A stretch of DNA of 64,000 nt, taken from assembly GCF_008727795.1 (NCBI RefSeq), contig NZ_CP044222.1:1116001-1180000 (forward strand). The letters are read 5' to 3'. The notes under the pieces were generated by a model, which worked only from the letters and a program-made list of their open reading frames with translations, was not told the origin of the DNA and made no database searches. Below, one piece after another: positions 54,956-62,511 of this stretch (within the stretch, counting starts at the first letter, position 1; each line of letters starts with the position of its first letter). The position numbers and the translations under genes were made by a program. This stretch comes from Nitrincola iocasae (lineage in GTDB: Bacteria; Pseudomonadota; Gammaproteobacteria; Pseudomonadales; Balneatricaceae).

Positions 54956-56212
54956 TCAGCTCCGGATCAGTTGTCGTTTGTTGACCAGTTTGTGGTACAC
55001 CAGATACAGCAACAGGGTCACAAACAGCAACAGGGCACCGAGTGCGGCAGCCATACCCCAGTTATTGGTGGTGTTGGTGTAGTAAGCGACGTAATAGCTC
55101 ACCATCTGATCAGAAGGGCCGCCCACCAGTGCAGGGGTGATGTAATAGCCCAGCGCCATAATGAACACCAGAATGGTTCCAGCCGCGATACCGGAAATAG
55201 TCTGAGGTACATAAACTTGCCAAAAAGCGGCAAAAGGATGTGCACCTAAAGAGACGGCAGCACGTTGGTAAGTGGGTGATACACCTTTCATAACACTGTA
55301 GAGTGGCAGAATCATAAACGGCAGCAATACATGTACCATGGCAAAAAATACCCCGATACGGTTGAATACCAACTGCATCGGCGAGTCAATAATTCCTGTC
55401 CACATTAAACCTGCATTGACCAGACCGCCGGATTGCAGCAGCACGATCCAGGCCGCTGTACGGACCAGTAACGAGGTCCAAAAAGGCAGCAGCACAAAAA
55501 TTAGCAGGATATTACTTTTCGCCGGTGGCAGTGTTGCCAGCAAATAAGCCAGTGGAAAGCCCAGGAATAAACAGATAAGTGTGACGCCGCCAGCAATTAC
55601 CAACGTGCGTTTGAATACCTGGACATACAACTGCTGATTGGGTTCAACCCGGGTGATTTTGCCATCATCACCGCGTTCCATATCCAGCGAGGCTAATAAA
55701 TAGCGGTCGGTTGTAGTGGGTGCAGCGCGTAGCAGCACATGCCAGGTTTCAGTGTCATTCCAGCGCGCATCTATACCGGTCAGTTCATCTGTCCAACTGA
55801 CTTCGGTAGTGGCTGGCAGTTTGCGTATCGTGCGAGTTAACAGTGAACGAAAACTGGGATCTTCATAGTTCAGTCGCCGGCCGATACGGCCGAGTCCACC
55901 ATCCTCTCTGGATTCACGTAGTTCTTCAGCCAGTGCAGCAAACACGGCTTCATCTGGAATCCCGGTACCATCCCATTTGAGAATCTGGGCGGCAGTTTGT
56001 GGCATAACCTGGTTGATTTCAGAGTTGTCGATGCTGCGCCATAACATGCTGCTGATTGGCAGCACAAAGGCAACTATCAGAAATAGGGCCAGTGGTGCGA
56101 CGAGCAACATGGCCTTTATTTTTTTTAAGCGTTCAGCACGGCGCAATTGCGCCTTCAGGCCGGAAACCGGTTCGGCTCCGTCGAGTGTCTGAGTGGCCGT
56201 AATGCTGGTCAT
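54956..56212 (-). CDS. Polyamine-type ABC transporter permease (PotB/PotH-like) with a large loop
   Basis: 418 residues. A first helix (about 33-55) is followed by an unusual hydrophilic part of about 140 residues (SIDNSEINQVMPQTAAQILK to FKRTLVIAGG), then five helices and the EAA loop in QRAAVSLGAHPFAAFWQVYVPQ. Usual PotB is about 280-300 residues, so the loop adds over 100 residues on the periplasmic side. Similar long PotB-type permeases exist in marine bacteria, from memory. It may bind the receptor or substrate. Confidence 0.88.
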   Translation of the reverse strand: MTSITATQTLDGAEPVSGLKAQLRRAERLKKIKAMLLVAPLALFLIVAFVLPISSMLWRSIDNSEINQVMPQTAAQILKWDGTGIPDEAVFAALAEELRESREDGGLGRIGRRLNYEDPSFRSLLTRTIRKLPATTEVSWTDELTGIDARWNDTETWHVLLRAAPTTTDRYLLASLDMERGDDGKITRVEPNQQLYVQVFKRTLVIAGGVTLICLFLGFPLAYLLATLPPAKSNILLIFVLLPFWTSLLVRTAAWIVLLQSGGLVNAGLMWTGIIDSPMQLVFNRIGVFFAMVHVLLPFMILPLYSVMKGVSPTYQRAAVSLGAHPFAAFWQVYVPQTISGIAAGTILVFIMALGYYITPALVGGPSDQMVSYYVAYYTNTTNNWGMAAALGALLLFVTLLLYLVYHKLVNKRQLIRS

Positions 56213-56254
56213 TATCTCCTCCGGTCTTTCGCAGACCCGTTAATTAAACAATAA

Positions 56255-56274
56255 ACCGGTCGTCCCTGACCGGT
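56255..56274 (-). promoter_or_regulatory. Hairpin between the binding-protein gene and the permease gene
   Basis: ACCGGTC and GACCGGT form a perfect 7-base stem with a 6-base loop. On the minus strand it is followed by TTATTGTTTAATT. It could partly stop transcription and let the binding protein be made in excess, as is common in such operons. Confidence 0.55.
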
Positions 56275-56283
56275 ACGGGTAAC

Positions 56284-57333
56284 TTATTGAGATGCCCAGG
56301 AGTTGAAGCGCTGTTCCAGTTCTTCGCCGTAATCAACCCAGAATTCGGTGTTGACAGCCAAAGCACCTTCAAGGTTAGTTTCGTTGGTAGGCATGCGCAT
56401 AGCCTGATCCTCTGGTAGCTGAGCCAGGGCTTCTGGCGTTACTGGACCATAAGGAATGCGTTTAGAGTATTCAGCCTGGTTTTCTGGCTGGCTGGCAAAG
56501 CGGATGAAATCATAGGCAGTATCAGCGTTGTTGCTGCCCTGTACGATAGCCCAGTAGTCCAGGTCATATACGCTGCCTGACCAGTTGATGGCCAGGTTGC
56601 GACCTTCTTCCTGAGCAACAGCAATACGGCCGTTGTAAGCTGAGGACATGACCACATCACCGGCAACCAGCCACTGAGGTGGTTGAGCACCGGCTTCCCA
56701 CCACTGAATGTGATCCTGAATTTCTTCCAGTTTAGCGAAGGCGCGATCAACACCGGCTGGTGTAGCCAGAACATCGTAAACTTCATTAGCAGGAACGCCA
56801 TCAGCCATCAGTGCAAATTCAAGTGTGAATTTGGCACCGCGACGCAGGCCGCGCTTACCTGGAAACTCTTCAACATTCCAGAAATCGGCCCAGCTTTGTG
56901 GTGCCTTTTCCAGGCGGTCAGCATCATAAGCAAGCACGGTAGACCATACAAACATACCAACGCCACACTCAGTCACAGCCGGTGAAATTAACTGATCTTT
57001 GATGCCCAGTTTTTCCCAGTCAATCGGCTCGAACAACCCTTCAAAGCAACCCCGGATAAGTTCTGGTGATTCAACTTCTACCAGATCCCAGCTGACGTTA
57101 CCGGTTTCAACCATGGCGCGAATGCGTGCGAACTCGCCATTGTAGTCACCTGGGGTCAGGTCTGTACCGGTGCTGCTGGCGAAAGGTGTATAATAGGCTT
57201 CCTGCAATGCATCGCCATTGGCACCACCAAAGGAGATAACGGTAAAGGCTTGCGCACTGCCCGCCATGGCCAGACTCGCCGCGAGCAGACTGCCAGTCAA
57301 TAGATGTTTAGCTGTTTTATTTTTTAGTTTCAT
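56284..57333 (-). CDS. Polyamine-type ABC transporter substrate-binding protein (PotD/PotF-like)
   Basis: 349 residues. Signal peptide MKLKNKTAKHLLTGSLLAAS ends at AQA. Then FTVISFGGANGDALQEAYYTPF and ARIRAMVETGNVSWDLVEVES as in the family, WADFWNVEEFPGKRGLR and YDFIRFASQPENQAEYSKR. Polyamine-binding proteins of E. coli have Trp/Asp pockets; here WWEAG and WSGSVYDLDYW offer similar groups. ATG 57333 follows GGAG by six bases. The ligand may be a polyamine or GABA. Confidence 0.88.
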   Translation of the reverse strand: MKLKNKTAKHLLTGSLLAASLAMAGSAQAFTVISFGGANGDALQEAYYTPFASSTGTDLTPGDYNGEFARIRAMVETGNVSWDLVEVESPELIRGCFEGLFEPIDWEKLGIKDQLISPAVTECGVGMFVWSTVLAYDADRLEKAPQSWADFWNVEEFPGKRGLRRGAKFTLEFALMADGVPANEVYDVLATPAGVDRAFAKLEEIQDHIQWWEAGAQPPQWLVAGDVVMSSAYNGRIAVAQEEGRNLAINWSGSVYDLDYWAIVQGSNNADTAYDFIRFASQPENQAEYSKRIPYGPVTPEALAQLPEDQAMRMPTNETNLEGALAVNTEFWVDYGEELEQRFNSWASQ

Positions 57334-57386
57334 TTTGATCTCCGCTATTTTCGGATGGGTTTTCAGGTGTGTGTTGCAGCAAAAAA

Positions 57387-58487
57387 TCAAGAAGCATCCA
57401 GTGCTCTGACATCTTCATCACGCCAGCCGATATCGATGAAATCGCCGACAGACAGAGACGGGCAGAGTTCACTGACCGGCACCTTGACATAAAAGTTGTC
57501 ATTGCCAGCGAGTCCACAACGCAGGCGTAGGTGGTCGCCTAAGTAGATGAATTCATGTAGCTTGACTTTGTAGCGGTTGGGCAGTTCAACACTGCCGCTG
57601 TTCAGGTGAATACGTTCAGGACGAATAGAAAGTAGTGTCGGATCTCCAGCTGCAAGCACCTGGCTTTTCGATGCCCGCGTACCCAGGCCGTCCCCAAAAC
57701 TAACTTGGCAGAAATCCCCTTCAACTGATTGCACTTTGCCCATCAGGGTGTTGTTTTCTCCAATAAACTGCGCAACAAAAGAGTTGGCGGGATATTCATA
57801 CAGCGCCTGCGGGGTATCGATCTGCTGGATGACGCCATCGTTGAATACGGCAACTCGATCTGACATGGTCAGGGCTTCACTCTGGTCGTGGGTAACAAAG
57901 ACTACGGTCAGGCCCAGGTTTTCGTGCAGATGTTTGATTTCCAGCTGCATGTGTTCACGCAGTTGTTTATCCAGCGCGCCCAGTGGTTCGTCCATTAACA
58001 CCAGTTGCGGTTCAAATACCAATGCGCGAGCCAGCGCTACACGCTGTTGCTGCCCACCGGATAATTGTGCCGGGCGACGTTTGGCAAAGGTTTCAAGCTG
58101 AATAGTTTGCAGGATTTTGTCTACTTTGGCCTTGGCATCGGCTTTGGGGATTTTACGGGTCTTAAGCGGATAGTAGAGGTTTTCTTCTACGGTCATGTGC
58201 GGAAACAGTGCGTAGTTCTGAAACACCATGCCAATATTGCGTTTATGCGGTGGCTGGGTGTTCAGGCGTTGCTCACCAAGAAAAATATCGCCGCTGGTCG
58301 GGGTTTCAAAGCCGGCCAGCATCATCAGGCAAGTGGTTTTACCGGAGCCAGATGGACCCAGCAGCGTGACAAATTCACCTTTCTGGATATTGAGATTGAG
58401 GTCCTTGACGACGAGAGTCTCACCATCGTAGGTTTTCTGCACACCGGTAAAGCGCACCAAAGGCTCATTGGCCGTGCCTTCTAGCAT
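57387..58487 (-). CDS. Polyamine-type ABC transporter ATPase (PotA-like)
   Basis: 366 residues. Walker A GPSGSGKTT near residue 45, Q-loop NYALFPHMTV, signature LSGGQQQRVALARAL, Walker B LVLMDEPLGALD, and the H-loop in VTHDQSE. A C-terminal TOBE regulatory domain follows. First gene of the operon; ATG 58487 follows GGAGGAG. It powers the importer made by the next three genes. Confidence 0.92.
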   Translation of the reverse strand: MLEGTANEPLVRFTGVQKTYDGETLVVKDLNLNIQKGEFVTLLGPSGSGKTTCLMMLAGFETPTSGDIFLGEQRLNTQPPHKRNIGMVFQNYALFPHMTVEENLYYPLKTRKIPKADAKAKVDKILQTIQLETFAKRRPAQLSGGQQQRVALARALVFEPQLVLMDEPLGALDKQLREHMQLEIKHLHENLGLTVVFVTHDQSEALTMSDRVAVFNDGVIQQIDTPQALYEYPANSFVAQFIGENNTLMGKVQSVEGDFCQVSFGDGLGTRASKSQVLAAGDPTLLSIRPERIHLNSGSVELPNRYKVKLHEFIYLGDHLRLRCGLAGNDNFYVKVPVSELCPSLSVGDFIDIGWRDEDVRALDAS

Positions 58488-58656
58488 ATCTTTCTCCTCC
58501 TGCGTCAGATGAACTGACTTGTTAATTAAAATTGACAGCAAGGGCGAAAAATAACACTCCACTTTCAAGTAGGTGGGTATTATAGTTATTATTCCCTAAG
58601 GCTAACGCCCTTGCTGGCAATGCCTGACACGTATGTAGACTTTAAGTTGATAAGTC

Positions 58657-58672
58657 TGCACAAATTGTGCCA
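58657..58672 (-). promoter_or_regulatory. Sigma-54-like element and palindrome in the pot-gab/XRE divergent region
   Basis: On the minus strand TGGCAC, AATTT, GTGCA fits GG, ten bases, GC. The same bases make a perfect palindrome GCACAA-A-TTGTGC, so it could instead be an operator. It lies about 170 bases before the ATPase gene ATG, in the 340-base gap that has no gene. Confidence 0.5.
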
Positions 58673-58769
58673 GTTCAGGGTTAACCTTATCGGACATCGC
58701 GCGGCCCGTGTGTTAAGTTTATTTATCGCATATTTGGACCATTTAACGCAAGTGTAATTTTATGCCCCG

Positions 58770-58809
58770 TTTTGGTGCTTAAGTTAGTTTTCGGGGTGGG
58801 TTTTGGTGC
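58770..58809 (+). promoter_or_regulatory. Direct repeats TTTTGGTGC before the XRE-cupin gene
   Basis: TTTTGGTGC occurs at 58770-58778 and 58801-58809, 31 bases apart (about three helical turns). The second ends 19 bases before the ATG. Both could be bound by the XRE regulator for self-control. Confidence 0.4.
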
Positions 58810-58827
58810 AGTTTCGGAGTGAGTGGT

Positions 58828-59397
58828 ATGAGTGAGCAGCCGAGTACACAGGAAGAATTTGAATTGGGGGCAAGGTTACGCTTTGTGCGTCAGAATGCGG
58901 GTCTTTCGCAGCGGGAGTTGGCCAAGCGTGCCGGTGTCACTAATGCGGCCATCTCCTTAATCGAAAATAATCAGAGCAGCCCCTCTGTCTCTTCTTTGAA
59001 AAAGATTCTGGAAGTTATTCCATTATCCCTGACCGATTTTTTTGCCCTGGAACCCCCTGAGGAAAGCCGGGTGTTTTTCAAAGCCAACGAATTAATGCCG
59101 CTGACAGCGGGTCCGGTGGATTATCGTCAAGTGGGTGATATGCGTCACCATCAACTGCAAATTTTGTATGAGCACTATGAGCCAGGTGCTGATACTGGTC
59201 GCAGTATGTTGCAGCATGAGTCTGAAGAGGGCGGTGTAGTCATTTCCGGCAGTATTGAGCTGACAGTGGGGGACCGTAAACAGATTCTCAAAGCGGGTGA
59301 TGCCTACCTGTTTGATAGTCGTCAGCCACACCGCTTTCGAAATGTCGGCGATGTAGAGTGTGTAATTGTCAGCGCTTGTACGCCACCTTATCTATAA
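58828..59397 (+). CDS. XRE-cupin transcription regulator (PuuR-like)
   Basis: 189 residues. HTH at residues 12-65 (LGARLRFVRQNAGLSQREL, then AKRAGVTNAAISLIENNQSS), and a C-terminal cupin at 110-185 (EEGGVVISGSIELTVGDRK, LKAGDAYLFDSRQPHRF). PuuR of E. coli, which controls putrescine breakdown through gamma-glutamyl intermediates, has this layout. ATG 58828 follows GGAG. Divergent from the transporter-gab operon and first of the amidoligase operon, so it may control both. Confidence 0.87.
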   Translation: MSEQPSTQEEFELGARLRFVRQNAGLSQRELAKRAGVTNAAISLIENNQSSPSVSSLKKILEVIPLSLTDFFALEPPEESRVFFKANELMPLTAGPVDYRQVGDMRHHQLQILYEHYEPGADTGRSMLQHESEEGGVVISGSIELTVGDRKQILKAGDAYLFDSRQPHRFRNVGDVECVIVSACTPPYL

Positions 59398-59432
59398 TAT
59401 GAAGCACGAGGTGAATTAATTGCTGAGGTGGT

Positions 59433-59900
59433 ATGCATTCTGAACGCCGTAAATATTGCTCAGGAAAGTGTCGTACACGACTGGTTTGGGTGACTTCGGG
59501 GCTTGTATTGTTGTTGCCGGTTTATCTTTGGTTGATATTGTTAAGTCCTTTTTTTTATACACCTCCGGATGATTTGCCTGCGTTGCAAGAGGGCACTCAC
59601 AGAGTGTTTGCCTTTGGTACATTGAAGAGCCCCTGGGTACGCTTTTTGGTCATGGGACGTGCGGGCGTAACAGAAGAGGCATCACTGCCGGGTAAACGGC
59701 GAGAGGGTTTGAATATTATTGCGGACCCCGCTGCGCAGACCCAAGGCCTGGTGTTTGAAGTAAATGCCAGTGAATTGGCAAGACTGGATCGCTACGAGCG
59801 CTTGGGTGTGCGTTATGAACGAGTGAAAATGGTTCTGAATGATGGTAGTCGGGCGTGGGTTTATCGTAGACTGGAAACAGCGGAATCTGCATCCTACTGA
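59433..59900 (+). CDS. Membrane-anchored gamma-glutamylcyclotransferase-like protein (AIG2/GGCT)
   Basis: 155 residues. One membrane helix at about residues 18-41 (VTSGLVLLLPVYLWLILLSP), then the GGCT fold: RVFAFGTLKSPWVRFLVMGR matches the family YGTL loop, GLVFEVNASELARLDRYERL contains the acid Glu expected for cyclization, followed by YERVKMVLNDG. Members turn gamma-glutamyl amines or amides into 5-oxoproline and free amine. The protein would act at the membrane, with the domain outside or inside depending on topology. It lies 35 bases after the regulator and 18 before the amidoligase gene. Confidence 0.75.
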   Translation: MHSERRKYCSGKCRTRLVWVTSGLVLLLPVYLWLILLSPFFYTPPDDLPALQEGTHRVFAFGTLKSPWVRFLVMGRAGVTEEASLPGKRREGLNIIADPAAQTQGLVFEVNASELARLDRYERLGVRYERVKMVLNDGSRAWVYRRLETAESASY

Positions 59901-59918
59901 CATTAAAAGGGACGGCTT

Positions 59919-60917
59919 ATGGCTGAACTTGCAAAATTACGATCCCCCCCGTGGCGGCAAAATGCCGAGGGTGATGTCCGTCGTTGCGGCGTCGAAATTG
60001 AGATGAATGGCATGTCACTGGATCAGGTCAGCGAGTTGATCAGTCAGTTGATGTCGCTTGCTGTCAAACAGGATGGTCGCTATGAGCGCCGCTTGACCGG
60101 CGATCCGGCTGGCGATTGGATCGTTGAACTGGATTTCGATCTGCTTAAAAAAATGGGCCGTCAAGAGCATGCGGTCGATACCCTGTCGGGGGAGGTGAGT
60201 GAGTCGGCTGAAGCTTTACTGAAAACCGTTTCTTTGCCATTGGTTCCCTTGGAGGTAGTGAGTCCCCCTTTACCTTTGGATCGTCTTGACGAGGTAGAAC
60301 ATCTCATTGTTGAGTTGCGTAAGGCGGGAGCTCGGGGCACGTCTGATACCCTGACCAATGCGTTTGGTATGCAGTTTAATCCGGAAATACCCTCGAAAGA
60401 TGCTGAGCTGCTGACTGCTGTGCTGAAATCATTTTTATGTCTTTATGAATGGTTGTTTAAACGTGCACAGATAGATCTGGCAAGGCGTGTAACTCTGTTT
60501 GCTGAGCCGTTTCCCAAAGACTACCTGCTGAAAGTGATAGATCCCGAATACTGGCCTGATTTGGCGCAATTGATGGATGATTACCTGGAATTTAATCCAA
60601 CCCGTAATCGGGCTCTGGATCTGTTACCCTTGTTCAAATATCTGGATGCACCTCGTGTTGCACGCAAAACGCAGGATGTGTTGATTAAAGCGCGACCTAC
60701 CTGGCACTACCGTCTGCCTAATTGTGAAATAGATCAGCCAGGTTGGGGGTTGTACCGGTCATGGAATGACTGGGTTGAAGTGGAGCAGCTTGCATCTGAC
60801 AGGGAGCGTTTAAATAACTGTTGCCGTGATTATCAAAAGTTTCTGGCTCGTCCTCTGGATCGTTGGTTCGGTGACTGGGCGGGGCACTTGGATAAAAATT
60901 GGGTTCAGCCTAGCTGA
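59919..60917 (+). CDS. Amidoligase_2-like enzyme (glutamine-synthetase-fold amide ligase)
   Basis: 332 residues, not a usual GS. The N-terminus has RRCGVEIEMNGMSLDQVSEL, with the paired Glu that ends strand 1 of the family; then GDWIVELDFDLL with an Asp, EVVSPPLPLDRLDEVEHLI, a middle NAFGMQFNPEIPS, and a later WHYRLPNCEIDQPGWGLYRS. From memory these are landmarks of the putative amidoligase (Amidoligase_2) family, known only by prediction to join amine and carboxyl groups with ATP. It follows a GGCT gene, a known pairing for this family, so gamma-glutamyl amides are a likely product. No substrate has been shown. Confidence 0.75.
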   Translation: MAELAKLRSPPWRQNAEGDVRRCGVEIEMNGMSLDQVSELISQLMSLAVKQDGRYERRLTGDPAGDWIVELDFDLLKKMGRQEHAVDTLSGEVSESAEALLKTVSLPLVPLEVVSPPLPLDRLDEVEHLIVELRKAGARGTSDTLTNAFGMQFNPEIPSKDAELLTAVLKSFLCLYEWLFKRAQIDLARRVTLFAEPFPKDYLLKVIDPEYWPDLAQLMDDYLEFNPTRNRALDLLPLFKYLDAPRVARKTQDVLIKARPTWHYRLPNCEIDQPGWGLYRSWNDWVEVEQLASDRERLNNCCRDYQKFLARPLDRWFGDWAGHLDKNWVQPS

Positions 60918-60944
60918 GCTACCGACAGAGAAACGGGAGTCGAT

Positions 60945-61796
60945 ATGCAAGCACGACATCATTTTGTTCAATGCAATCACTTAGAAGTGCATTTGACCTG
61001 TTGGGGCGATCAAAGTGCTCCTGCGGTTGTGCTCTGGCATGGTTTGACCCGCACAGGTCGGGATTTTGATGAATTGGCACAAACGCTGGCCAAAGACTAT
61101 TTTGTGCTCTGTCCGGATACACCGGGTCGTGGATACTCCCAATGGAGCCCTTCACCCGAGGTGGATTATGTGCTGCCGCGTTATGTCGAGGTGGCACGCC
61201 AACTGCTTGAGGCGTTTCATATAGAGCAGTGTATCTGGATCGGAACGTCTATGGGTGGGCTGATCGGTATGCTGCTGGCTGCCGAAGAGCACACACCAGT
61301 TAGTGCACTGTTGGTTAATGACGTAGGTCCGGAGTTGCCTGCCGAGGCGCTGCAGCGCATTCGTGATTATATAGGTATACAGCCGGTGTTTGATTCGTTG
61401 ACTGCGCTGGAGCAGTGGTTGCAAACGGTGTATGTAACCTTTGGTAAGAATACAGCTGAGTTCTGGCGGCGCATGGCAATCACCTCAAGTCGTCGCCTCA
61501 CAGATGGTCGCTATACCCTGCATTATGACCCGGCGCTGGTAAAGGCCTTCCAGGTTGAAGATGACGGGCAAACGCTTTGGCCGCAATGGCAGGCCATTCG
61601 CTGTCCGCTGATGATAGTGCGTGGCGCTGAATCCGATCTGCTCTCAGTCAGCTTGCTAGAAGCAATGCAGAAAGCACAACCCACAGCACAAAGCGTAACC
61701 TTCACCGACGTCGGTCATGCCCCAACATTGGTAAACCCGCAGCAGCAAACAATAGTAGTGGATTGGATCTGTAGGAGCTCGCTCCGCGAGCGATAA
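60945..61796 (+). CDS. Alpha/beta hydrolase whose C-terminus is encoded by a REP
   Basis: 283 residues. Oxyanion region VLWHGLTRTGRDFDEL, nucleophile Ser in GTSMGGLIGML, and catalytic His in TDVGHAPTL near the end. Typical esterase or amide hydrolase of small molecules. The last residues (CRSSLRER) come from a forward REP at 61771-61793, and the stop TAA falls at the REP edge; relatives would be expected to end just before. Twenty-seven bases after the amidoligase gene, so probably same transcript. The natural substrate is unknown; an amide made by the ligase is an option. Confidence 0.85.
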   Translation: MQARHHFVQCNHLEVHLTCWGDQSAPAVVLWHGLTRTGRDFDELAQTLAKDYFVLCPDTPGRGYSQWSPSPEVDYVLPRYVEVARQLLEAFHIEQCIWIGTSMGGLIGMLLAAEEHTPVSALLVNDVGPELPAEALQRIRDYIGIQPVFDSLTALEQWLQTVYVTFGKNTAEFWRRMAITSSRRLTDGRYTLHYDPALVKAFQVEDDGQTLWPQWQAIRCPLMIVRGAESDLLSVSLLEAMQKAQPTAQSVTFTDVGHAPTLVNPQQQTIVVDWICRSSLRER

Positions 61797-61920
61797 AACC
61801 ACCCCTGTAGGAGCCCGCTCCGCGGGCGATAGAACCATCGCTCACAGAGTGAGCTCCTACAAGAGTGAGCTCCTACAAAGGGAAGCAATCTGCCAATGTA
61901 GGAGCCCGCTCCGCGGGCGA
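61771..61920. repeat. REP cluster overlapping the hydrolase gene end
   Basis: Forward copies at 61771-61793, 61807-61829 and 61898-61920, inverted copies ending CTCCTAC at 61838-61860 and near 61867-61876. It fills the gap between two convergent genes. Confidence 0.92.
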
Positions 61921-61932
61921 TAGAAAGATATC

Positions 61933-62313
61933 TTAGTTAAGCATGGCAGACACTTCGTCACGCAGTTCCGGGTCGCTCTGCAGTGCAAGGGCGATATTGT
62001 TGTAGGTTTCAATGTCCATGCCTGCATCTTGTACAGCTTCGACCATCAGTTGGCTGGCTTCCTGTTGTAGCTCAGCAGCCTTTTCCTGGTCGCTGGTGGC
62101 TTCGAGGCGTGCTGAATAGTCTGCACGAATAGTGTCCAGATCTCCCTGAACAGATGCGAAGGTTTGTAGGTCGTTTTCAGCAAATTCCATCTGTGCCTGC
62201 TGTGTTGCTGGCTGTGCCTGTGTGGCAGCTTCGCTTTCATTGGCAGTTGCAGTGGCAGCAAAGCCCAGGGTGATCAGGCTAGTCAGTGCGGCGGCAAGTA
62301 ATGTCTTCTTCAT
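61933..62313 (-). CDS. DUF4168-like exported protein
   Basis: 126 residues. Signal peptide MKKTLLAAALTSLITLGFAA cut after ATATA, then a Gln/Ala-rich stretch and helical region with FAENDLQTFASVQGDLD and AGMDIETYNNIALALQSDPE, which match DUF4168, small periplasmic proteins of unknown function, at times induced by stress. ATG 62313 is preferred over 62355 since it gives the signal peptide. Confidence 0.78.
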   Translation of the reverse strand: MKKTLLAAALTSLITLGFAATATANESEAATQAQPATQQAQMEFAENDLQTFASVQGDLDTIRADYSARLEATSDQEKAAELQQEASQLMVEAVQDAGMDIETYNNIALALQSDPELRDEVSAMLN

Positions 62314-62511
62314 CTGATTAACTCCTTTGATTAAATTCAATGTATTAACTGCCATATTCGTGCCAGGTTTTTTATTTTATTTGTAACCTGTTGATATAAA
62401 TCTTTATTTATAATTAATTTGTACTGTTTTAATAAGATTGGCGACTTCTTCAGTCGGCTGAAATGTGCTATCAAGTGTGTCATAATGGCGCATGTGTCAT
62501 TAAATACAAGC

